DNA from: Mansonella perstans
Lineage: Eukaryota > Nematoda > Chromadorea > Rhabditida > Onchocercidae
NCBI GenBank assembly: GCA_037074765.1
Contig: JBAMDO010000356.1
Location: forward strand, 1-41,313
DNA: 41,313 bases
Direction: 5' to 3'
Of this stretch, positions 12,511-22,700 are shown piece after piece. Position 1 is the first letter of the stretch. Each line of letters opens with the position of its first letter. The notes below the pieces were generated by a model that searched no databases, was not told the origin of the DNA, and saw only the letters and a list, made by a program, of their open reading frames with translations. The translations under genes were made by a program, and so were the position numbers.

Positions 12511-13591
12511 GTTATACCGAATGACCCTAATGCTTTCAGGTGTTTGTTTAAATAATATAAATTAGTCATAAATTATTCGTCAGATTTAATTTTATAAATT
12601 TTTTAAAAATTAATCTCATTAAGCATATTTATACATTCTTGGATTATTTAATTGAATGGATCAGTCAATTTTATTTTATATATTACAGCGGTTGAAAATG
12701 AATGTCATATTATTATTCCTATCACAATTAATTTTTAAAAGTTCGTCATTCTTTTTTTTTTTTTTTTTTTTTTGATGTTTTGCTTGAATGATTTTACGAT
12801 AATTTTCCTTCATCATTCTGTGAATTTCTTTTTCATAATTAATTCTAGTTTGCATCACTTACGCAGTATAATCAATGAGAGAGAGAGGAAAAAGTATTGG
12901 TAATTTGAAAATAAGTTTGCTTTTCAAATTTCAAATTATTCTTAATTTGTTAAAATTACAAAAAATGATATATTAGCATCTATTTTATTTTTTATTTTTT
13001 TTAAATTATCAATTTAGTAATTATCCTGAACTATATCTTTCTGTTCTGATTGATTTAGCATCACATATTGAAATTGTTTCAAAAATGATTTGAAAGTGAT
13101 AAAATTTGCATTTATTAAATTTACCAGAACTGATAATAAGAATAAAATGTTACTGTAATTACCATATTCCTTGGAACAATTTAAATGTCAATCCAGTACA
13201 TGACAAATGAAAATTATTAGTAATAACAATTAATTTCTAAGCAAAACAAATTAATTAATGTGAATAATGCCAAATTAGTTAATGTGAATGATATTTGAAA
13301 TAGGGTAAAATTAATTTGTGTTTTGCTTTTGTAAAATGCGAATTGCAGTTGTTCATTAATCGTCATATATGTTGAAGCACTTTTTTTCGTTATATTTTTG
13401 AAATTTTTTCCAAAATCGTTTTTGTGTTTCTACTTTAAAAGATAAATTAACTTATGGTAGGACCTTGGGATGGTCATGCAATCATTACTTATTAATAAGA
13501 CAGTTATTACTTATTAATATGAGATTAATATTAGTAGAAGCATAAACAAGACAATAATAAGTAATCAGAATTAATAATATTGATGAAGTTA

Positions 13592-13842
<251 letters not shown>

Positions 13843-13933
13843 GATTATCAGGATTATACTATTTTTAATGTCATTAATACAAACGTAAATATTAATTATC
13901 CTTATTTCTATATTAATATTAGTAATGTCACAC

Positions 13934-14032
13934 GATTAATTAACATATATACTGATATGATAAACTGAAGAATTTATATACCGGTGATTAATTAATATTA
14001 TATGATATGAATAACTGTCAAATGTATATACA
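13934..14032. repeat. imperfect ~52-bp tandem duplication
   Basis: The block starting GATTAATTAA at 13934 and containing ATGATA, AACTG and TATATAC landmarks is repeated from 13986 with small differences. This is a diverged local duplication next to the microsatellite. Confidence 0.7.
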
Positions 14033-14443
14033 CTTTTATGTTTAGCATAGTTCGTATAATTAATCAGTCAGTCGATGTTTATAATAATCTTAAACTTTAA
14101 CTAATAGCATTATTTTATCAGATTAATTTCGATAATTCATTCTGGTAAATTTCATGCAACTAAAATGTTAAGTATTTTTCTCATCAATAATAACAGTACA
14201 TTATTAATCGTGATATTTAGCAATGATAATAATGGAAAGTTTATTGGAAATTTAATTCTCGTTAAAATTAATTAAAAAACGATTGAACTGTTTTGTAAAT
14301 AGTTAAATAAAAAAAAAAAAAACGTATCATTTTCTACCCTATTTTCATACAACTGTTAATACTGTTTCGTTCAGTAGACATTATCATAAACGTTTCTAAT
14401 TAAGTCTACTCGATAATCTATCCAATCTGTCCAAAATTTGATT

Positions 14444-14911
14444 AATTCCAGCTCAATTTATCATTCATTCATTCATTTCAATTCCAGCTCAAGTTATCGT
14501 TCATTCATTCATTTCAATTCCAGCTCAAGTTATCGTTCATTCATTAATTGCAATTCCAGCTCAATTTATCATTCATTCATTCATTTCAATTCCAGCTCAA
14601 GTTATCGTTCATTCATTCATTTCAATTCCAGCTCAAGTTATCGTTCATTCATTAATTGCAATTCCAGCTCAATTTATCATTCATTCATTAATTGCAATTC
14701 CAGCTCAATTTATCATTCATTCATTCATTTCAATTCCAGCTCAAGTTATCGTTCATTCATTAATTGCAATTCCAGCTCAATTTATCATTCATTCATTAAT
14801 TGCAATTCCAGCTCAATTTATCATTCATTCATTCATTTCAATTCCAGCTCAAGTTATCGTTCATTCATTAATTGCAATTCCAGCTCAATTTATCATTCAT
14901 TCATTCATTTC
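14444..14911. repeat. 36-bp minisatellite, 13 copies
   Basis: Thirteen head-to-tail 36-bp units of the form AATTCCAGCTCAA followed by (T/G)TTATC(A/G)TTCATTCATT and CATTTC or AATTGC, then a partial divergent copy to about 14934. Units fall into a few types that alternate irregularly (SSSSYR, SSSIYH; ending FIH or FIN if translated). Because 36 is a multiple of 3 the repeat stays open in one frame. That frame has no ATG support or splice context, and I treat it as non-coding. Confidence 0.95.
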
Positions 14912-14934
14912 AATGCCGGGTTAGTTTATCGTTC

Positions 14935-15669
14935 TTTTTTCTTTCTTACTTACTTTCTTTCTCTCTCTCTCTCCATTTCATTCTTTGTTTCACTCAATGT
15001 TAACATTGATACTTGTCACATTGTCGCCTACTTTTATGATTATCACAAATAACATTTAAATTCAGTTGAAATTTTAATTTTAACTGTTGATGTTGACTTT
15101 AATAATTATCAAAATTTTTTTTTAGCATTAGGAAAAAGAAAAATATTTAATTATTAAATTATTACATGCAGAAAGAAAGAAATTTATAAAAAAAAAAAAT
15201 TCTTTAAAAGTAGATGTTAAGGAACAAAAATTTCCTTCATATTTTTGTGTACAAGATATGGAGAAAGGAAAAGTAAGAGAACGAAAGAGAAAAAAGGGAA
15301 GAAGGAAAAACGAAATTTCAAGCAATTAAAATGAGAAATACTTAATTGATTTTAATTATTGCTTAATTAATGATAGATGATAGCTATCTGTTACTTTTAG
15401 ATGACTTTATTATTATTTTTCGTTACAATAATTATCATAATAATTATTGGATATTATCACTAACTGCTGTTGATGGCTATAAAATTTTCACGCTTCAAAT
15501 ATCCGTACAAATTGAAATTCAACAACTATACGTCACAATTGTTTTGAACATATTTTGTTTCTTTTAATTAAAATTTTAATTCGAAGAAAAAAACAATCAG
15601 CGTTCATAACTGAATAACTTTATTCTTGCAGTAGAATACTGTGTTTGATTGTAATGTATTTTTTTACAG
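14935..15669. other. A/T-rich DNA directly upstream of the first exon
   Basis: Holds a CT-rich tract (about 14938-14975) and otherwise unremarkable A/T-rich DNA. It ends in the polypyrimidine-like 'attttttttacag' acceptor at 15669. No TATA-type promoter can be distinguished in such a background. If the exon at 15670 is internal this is the end of an intron. If that exon receives a trans-spliced leader, it is 5' outron or promoter sequence. Confidence 0.6.
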
Positions 15670-15716
15670 GGGATTCATGCCTAAGGATCAAAAGTCAAAG
15701 ATTTCGCACAGTCCAG
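15670..15716 (+). CDS. short exon of the giant repeat-protein gene
   Basis: A 47-nt exon between acceptor 'tttttacag' and donor 'CCAG|gtaatt'. Read in the frame that joins the next exons it gives GFMPKDQKSKISHSP, then the first base of a Gly codon. The frame matches the 16194 exon exactly (phase-1 junction completing GGT), which is the main support. The ATG at 15677 could be an internal Met or the start codon of a transcript whose 5' end is made by spliced-leader addition at this acceptor, leaving a 7-nt leader. The peptide is Lys/Ser-rich and has no recognised domain. If the exon is internal, upstream exons must lie further left and I could not find them. Confidence 0.6.
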
Positions 15717-16193
15717 GTAATTAATATTCCTTTCTTTTGTTATAATTAAACAAAAAATTATATAGAATCATTTGTTATATTGCCTCATATTAATCATTTT
15801 AATTGCAACAAATTTTGCGAATGAGATTTAAAGAAAAAAAATGGAAAGATTATAAATTTTAGTCAACTGATTATCTTCGATCATTTTTTTTTTTTTTTTT
15901 TTACTATAATGCAGTAATTCATTTGACATTTTAAATGGAATAAAATCTCAGGTCAGTGATATTTATAGTTTGTTTAATTGATATTTATCATAATTCAAGA
16001 AATTTTTTAACACTAAGATTGTAATTAGCAGAAAAAAGTAAATGAAATATTCTTGTTTCAGATTCAAAGAGAAAATTACGTCAATTCAGTTAGTAAATTA
16101 ATTACTCGTATATATATATATATGTATATATTCGATAATTCTCATAATTTCCGCTATTTCGCCCCTTTATTTTCTATGATCATCAAACTTTAG
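15717..16193 (+). other. phase-1 intron, with possible internal microexon
   Basis: GT at 15717 and AG at 16192-16193 flank A/T-rich sequence with a T20-class run near 15885-15902 and a (TA)n run near 16111-16128. A candidate 27-nt exon (16062-16088) lies inside it. Confidence 0.6.
16062..16088 (+). CDS. candidate 27-nt cassette microexon
   Basis: 'cttgtttcag' (AG at 16060-16061) is a strong acceptor and A|GTTAGTAA at 16089 is a fair donor. The 27 nt between them are phase 1-1. Inserted between the 47-nt exon and the 16194 exon they keep the frame and add nine residues, reading SP-DSKRKLRQF-SGN across the two junctions. The basic RKLRQFS sequence is a kinase-type R-x-x-S site completed only by the downstream junction. 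The exon is optional: skipping it also keeps the frame. Support is by signal and frame only. Confidence 0.4.
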
Positions 16194-16376
16194 GTGGAAA
16201 TATACATAGCCCAATGTGGTCCGTAACTCGTCGACAGCGCACCGAGCTTTCACCGCGGCGAGACGATGAAACCGGTTCATCGCAGTCGTTTAGTTCACGG
16301 ACAGTAACTACCACCGAACGTGTGCGAATGATCCCAGTCAACTTTGATACACCCGTGGATGTTTTAACGCCGATAG
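16194..16376 (+). CDS. exon of the giant repeat-protein gene (Ser/Arg-rich linker)
   Basis: A 183-nt exon between acceptor 'caaactttag' and donor 'GATAG|gtcatc', with phase 1 at both ends. It is a sharp island of high GC and non-A/T-biased codons in A/T-rich surroundings. It encodes about 61 residues: GNIHSPMWSVTRRQRTELSP, then an acidic/Arg patch, a Ser-rich stretch and RTVTTTERVRMIPV, ending DVLTPIG. The donor has C at +3, which is weak, but the frame continues exactly into the 16800 exon. No domain is recognised. The Thr-rich 'TVTTT' style followed by a basic/hydrophobic segment reminds me of linkers in membrane-skeleton proteins, which is only an impression. Confidence 0.75.
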
Positions 16377-16799
16377 GTCATCACTGCAAACATTATATAA
16401 ACCTCGATAACAATATAAAAAGATGTACACACAAAGAAAAGTTAATAATAACATTTAGGCTATGCTAAATTTAATATAAAAATTCGTATCTTTTAGTAAA
16501 ATATATTCTAACATAAAGTGATTAAAAAAATTGATTTTTTTTTATTTTTTTGCTGATCTAATTTAAATGTTGCAATATACTTTAGTATGAAATAAGGAAT
16601 ATTTTATTATAAAATGTATTTTTAAATATCAGATTTAAAAATTTTTAGTATGAGGTTTTTTCTTAACGATAAAGAATAAAAAAATTTGCTCAATGCATTT
16701 TGAATGTTCAGGAGCGCATTATTTTGTATTATAGCTGCTTACATAAGGAAATTATTCACTATAAAAAATATTTTCTGTTAATTTAGCCGATATTTGCAG
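16377..16799 (+). other. phase-1 intron
   Basis: GT at 16377 and 'tatttgcag' at 16791-16799 bound A/T-rich sequence without open frames of note. A second AG ('aatttag' near 16785) lies just upstream of the chosen acceptor. Using the 16799 AG preserves the Gly codon and the frame of the giant exon. Confidence 0.7.
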
Positions 16800-19700
16800 G
16801 TAGTGAAAAAAGTGAAAGGTATTATGCAACAACAAGAATAACAAATGAACCTCATAGAATACCAGTTATAAGCGGTATAACCAGTAATGGAGTTCCACTT
16901 TATACGGGTTTATATACAGTACCGGGAACGACAGAAACGAAGGAAGTAAGGACGATGATGACAACGATAACAACAACAACATATAGCGTTATTGAAATTG
17001 ATGATAGTGAGGAGGAATTAAAGGTGGAAATGGAAGAGAAAACAGTACCAGAAAGTACAAAAATAACATTGGATTTTCCGCTAGACTATGAAATTGTCAA
17101 TTTCAGTGATTTGGATCCTGCAGATGCAGAATCATCTGCAGAAGAAAAAGATCACCTTTACATGATCGTAGGCAAGAAAGATTCACCAGTGAGAACGGAT
17201 AATGCAACAGATTACGTAGTGAAGATGATCGATATCGATCTATCATCTAGTCCGAGAAAAGATTGGTCAAGCATGGAAAAAAAATCGGATTCAGAAATTG
17301 ACGCATTGAGTGAAGTAGGGGAACGATGCATCAGTAAGCATGATTATGATGCCTATGAAGGAACTGTTGCATCCACTAGTCAGAAAAGTGAAATAGATCA
17401 AGAAACAATCAATCGGTACATGACCGTATATAGTGGTGAAAAACCAGATCCAGAAGAGGAAAGGATAAACAAAGAGATTTCAACCGTAGTTGCGAAGCAT
17501 TCCGGAGCATACAGAAGAGCGTCTATTGAAGGGGAGCATATAATATATACGGACACAAAAACAGGTCAGATGTCGCAGCAAAATACACAAGCTACATCTT
17601 GGAAAACAATAGAATCCCCACAAAGACTGAAATCTACATATACGGTTCGATTCTCCGATCCATTTCGCATAGAAACAGACAAATTTTTTCATCCATGGAA
17701 CGGGCTCGAAAACCAATCAAAAATAATATTGGAGCAAGCAGAAAACGAACAGAGACAGATGCACGAAGACCCGAAAAAGGAAAAAAAGAAGCAACAAAGC
17801 AAAACAAAAAGGTCAGATATCAAAATAACTGAAGAAACAAGACAACAAGAACCGACCATAGAAACGAAAATAGCCCCCGGATTATTTGGAAAGGGTATGA
17901 CGTATTCGGATCACTCTGTAAGCAAAGCATACGAACATCATACTGGTTCTACTAATCGGATACCGGATGTGGGAAGTGAACCAATCGAACATTTCGTTAC
18001 TGTTTATCACAGTGGTCATTCAGATCAATTTGTACCGGTTGCAGAGAAGAAACCTATCGTAGATGTAAGCGAAGTTATCACGGATGCTGCACAAGCACTT
18101 GGAGCAAAAATCACATCTCTCTTCAAAAGGGGTTCAGCTCATCTGGATTATCCAACATCAGAACCATATGATGGACCACTAGCTTCAACAAGCGTTGCAT
18201 CAGAAGTGAAAGGAGAACCATTGCAACAGTATGTTAGCATCTACCACAGTGGACGTTCCGATGAACCGGTGCGAAAAATTGTTGAAATACCTACAGAAAT
18301 TCCGGTTGAGGAAGTATTTGTAGAAAAGCCACTAATTACTGCCAAAATAATCACTGGACTTTTCAAGAAAGGTGAAATATATTTAGATTACCCTGCAACG
18401 GAAACATACGAAGGTCCCATTGCCTCCACTTATCGAATACCGGATATGGAGAGTGAACCAATCGAATATTTGGTTACTGTTTATCACAGTGGTCTTTCCG
18501 ATGAATTTGTACCGGTTGAAGAGAAGAAACCTACCGTAAATGTAAGCGAAGTTATCACGGATGCTGCACAAGCACTTGGAGCAAAAATCACCTCTCTTTT
18601 TAAAAGAAGTACAGCTCATCTGGATTATCCAACATCAGAACCATATGATGGACCACTAGCTTCAACAAGTGGTGCATCAGAAGTGGAAGAAGAACCACTG
18701 CAACAGCATGTTAATGTTTATCACAGTGGACGTTCCGATGAATTGTTAATACCTACACGGTTTGCAGAGGTTACAGCGGAAGAAAAACCGATTATTTCAG
18801 CGAAGATAATCACCGGCTTATTCAGAAAAGATGAAACATACTTCGATTATCCTGTAACGGAAGCATACGAAGGTCCTATTGCCTCTACTTACCGTACAGC
18901 GGATGTGGAACGTGAACCAATCGAACATTTGGTTACTGTTTATCACAGTGGTCATTCCGATGAATTTGTACCGGTTGAAGAGAAGAAACCCACCGTAGAT
19001 GTAAGCGAAGTTATCACGGATGCTGCACAAGCACTTGGAGCAAAAATCACCTCTCTTTTTAAAAGAAGTACAGCTCATCTGGATTATCCAACATCAGAAC
19101 CATATGATGGACCACTAGCTTCAACAAGTGGTGCATCAGAAGTGGAAGAAGAACCACTGCAACAGCATGTTAATGTTTATCACAGTGGACGTTCCGATGA
19201 ATTGTTAATACCTGCGCCGTTTGCAGAGGTTACAGCGGAAGAAAAACCGATTATTTCAGCGAAGATAATCACCGGCTTATTCAGAAAAGATGAAACATAC
19301 TTCGATTATCCTGTAACGGAAGCATACGAAGGTCCTATTGCCTCTACTTACCGTACAGCGGATGTGGAACGTGAACCAATCGAACATTTGGTTACTGTTT
19401 ATCACAGTGGTCATTCCGATGAATTTGTACCGGTTGAAGAGAAGAAGCCCACCGTAGATGTAAGCGAAGTTATCACGGATGCTGCACAAGCACTTGGAGC
19501 AAAAATCACCTCTCTTTTTAAAAGAAGTACAGCTCATCTGGATTATCCAACATCAGAACCATATGATGGACCACTAGCTTCAACAAGTGTTGCATCAGAA
19601 GTGGAAGAAGAACCACTGCAACAGCATGTTAATCTTTATCACAGTGGACGTTCCGATGAATTGTTAATACCTACGCGGTTTGCAGAGGTTACAGCGGAAG

Positions 19701-22700
19701 AAAGGCCAGTAATAACAGCCAAATAATCACCGGATTATTCAAAAACCTGAAGCGTACTTGGATTACCCTGCCATGAAACATATGATGGACCATCGCTTCT
19801 ACTAATCGGACAGCCGATGTGGAAAGTGAACCAATGGAACAATTGGTTATGTTTATCACAGCGGTCATTCCGATGATTTGTACCGGTTGAAGAAAAGAAA
19901 CCCACCGTAATGTAAGCGAAGTTATCACGGATGCTGCACAAGCACTTGGAGCAAAAATCACCTCTCTTTTCAAAAAGGGTCCAGCTCATCTGGATTATCC
20001 AACATCAGAACCATATGATGGACACTAGCTTCAACAAGTGTTGCATCAGAAGTGGAAGAAGAACACTGCAACAGCATGTTAATCTTTATCACAGTGGACG
20101 TTCCGATGAATTGTTAATACCTACGCGGTTTGCAGAGGTTACAGCGGAAGAAAGGCCAGTAATAACAGCCAAAATAATCACCGGATTATTCAAAAACCTG
20201 AAGCGTACTTGGATTACCCTGCCATGGAAACATATGATGGACCACTCGCTTCTACTAATCGGACAGCCGATGTGGAAAGTGAACCAATGGAACAATTGGT
20301 TACTGTTTATCACAGCGGTCATTCCGATGAATTTGTACCGGTTGAAGAAAAGAACCCACCGTAGATGTAAGCGAAGTTATCACGGATGCTGCACAAGCAC
20401 TTGGAGCAAAAATCACCTCTCTTTTCAAAAAGGTCCAGCTCATCTGGATTATCCAACATCAGAACCATATGATGGACCACTAGCTTCAACAAGTGTTGCA
20501 TCAGAAGTGGAAGAAGAACCACTGCAACAGCATGTTAATCTTTATCACAGTGGACGTTCCGATGAATTCTTAATACCTACACGGTTTGCAGAGGTTACAG
20601 CGGAAGAAAAACCGATTATTTCAGCGAAGATAATCACCGGTTTATTCAGAAAAGATGAAACATACTTCGATTATCCTGTAACGGAAGCATACGAAGGTCC
20701 TATTGCCTCTACTTACCGTACAGCGGATGTGGAACGTGAACCAATCGAGCATTTGGTTACTGTTTATCACAGTGGTCATTCCGATGAATTTGTACCGGTT
20801 GAAGAGAAGAAACCCACCGTAGATGTAAGCGAAGTTATCACGGATGCTGCACAAGCACTTGGAGCAAAAATCACCTCTCTTTTCAAAAAGGGTCCAGCTC
20901 ATCTGGATTATCCAACATCAGAACCATATGATGGACCACTAGCTTCAACAAGTGTTGCATCAGAAGTGGAAGAAGAACCACTGCAACAGCATGTTAGTGT
21001 TTATCACAGTGGACGTTCCGATTTACCGATGAGAAAAATAGTTGAAATACCTACAGAAATTCCGGTTGAGGAAGTACCAGTAGAAGAAAAGACACTAATT
21101 ACTGCCAAAATAATCACCGGATTATTCAAAAAACCTGAAGCGTACTTGGATTACCCTGCCATGGAAACATATGATGGACCACTCGCTTCTACTAATCGGA
21201 CAGCCGATGTGGAAAGTGAACCAATCGAACAATTGGTTACTGTTTATCACAGCGGTCATTCCGATGAATTTGTACCGGTTGAAGAAAAGAAACCCACCGT
21301 AGATGTAAGCGAAGTTATCACGGATGCTGCACAAGCACTTGGAGCAAAAATCACCTCTCTTTTCAAAAAGGTCCAGCTCATCTGGATTATCCAATATCAG
21401 AACCATATGATGGACCACTAGCTTCAACAAGTGTTGCATCAGAAGTGGAAGAAGAACCACTGCAACAGCATGTTAGTGTTTATCACAGTGGACGTTCCGA
21501 TGAATTGTTAATACCTACGCGGTTTGCAGAGGTTACAGCGGAAGAAAGGCCAGTAATAACAGCCAAAATAATCACCGGATTATTCAAAAAACCTGAAGCG
21601 TACTTGGATTACCCTGCCATGGAAACATATGAAGGACCACTCGCTTCTACTAATCGGACAGCCGATGTGGAAAGTGAACCAATCGAACAATTGGTTACTG
21701 TTTATCACAGCGGTCATTCCGATGAATTTGTACCGGTTGAAGAAAAGAAACCCACCGTAGATGTAAGCGAAGTTATCACGGATGCTGCACAAGCACTTGG
21801 AGCAAAAATCACCTCTCTTTTCAAAAAGGGTCCAGCTCATCTGGATTATCCAATATCAGAACCATATGATGGACCACTAGCTTCTACTGATCGGACAGCC
21901 GATTTGGAAAGTGAACCAATCGAACAATTGGTTACTGTTTATCACAGCGGTCATTCCGATGAATTTGTATCGGTTGAAGAAAAGAAACCCACCGTAGATG
22001 TAAGCGAAGTTATCACGGATGCTGCACAAGCACTTGGAGCAAAAATCACCTCTCTTTTCAAAAGGGTCCAGCTCATCTGGATTATCCAACATCAGAACCG
22101 TATGATGGACCACTAGCTTCAACAAGTGTTGCATCAGAATGGAAGAAGAACCACTGCAACAGCATGTTAGTGTTTATCACAGTGGACGTTCCGATTTACC
22201 GATGAGAAAAATAGTTGAAATACCTACAGAAATTCCGGTTGAGGAAGTACCAGTAGAAGAAAAGACACTAATTACTGCCAAAATAATCACCGGATTATTC
22301 AAAAAACCTGAAGCGTACTTGGATTACCCTGCCATGGAAACATATGAAGGACCACTCGCTTCTACTAATCGGACAGCCGATGTGGAAAGTGAACCAATCG
22401 AACAGTTGGTTACTGTTTATCACAGCGGTCATTCCGATGAATTTGTACCGGTTGAAGAAAAGAAACCCACCGTAGATGTAAGCGAAGTTATCACGGATGC
22501 TGCACAAGCACTTGGAGCAAAAATCACCTCTCTTTTCAAAAAAGGTCCAGCTCATCTGGATTATCCAATATCAGAACCATATGATGGACCACTAGCTTCT
22601 ACTGATCGGACAGCCGATTTGGAAAGTGAACCAATCGAACAATTGGTTACTGTTTATCACAGCGGTCATTCCGATGAATTTGTACGGTTGAAGAAAAGAA

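Larger units (their letters stand above)
8574..13591. other. A/T-rich non-coding DNA
   Basis: No supported gene on either strand. Structure seen: an 11-bp-arm inverted repeat (9152-9175), a 7-bp-arm inverted repeat CCTATAG-CAG-CTATAGG near 10548, a cluster of inverted 'aaaacttttttgaaaagttttt' motifs (10862-10970), a CT-rich tract (11372-11454), a 23-bp tandem duplication (about 11681-11726), a 20-bp x 4 repeat (12431-12510), and long T runs near 10014-10033, 12237-12259 and 12749-12772. Confidence 0.7.

Noticed and set aside
14438..15052. A 204-codon Ser-rich repeat protein
   Set aside because: It is the 36-bp minisatellite read in its open frame, opening on a non-ATG codon, with no splice context and ending in low-complexity sequence.
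16955..16957. ATG as the start codon of the giant protein
   Set aside because: The frame is open upstream to the 16799 acceptor and joins the 16194 and 15670 exons in matching phase, so the ATG is most likely internal.
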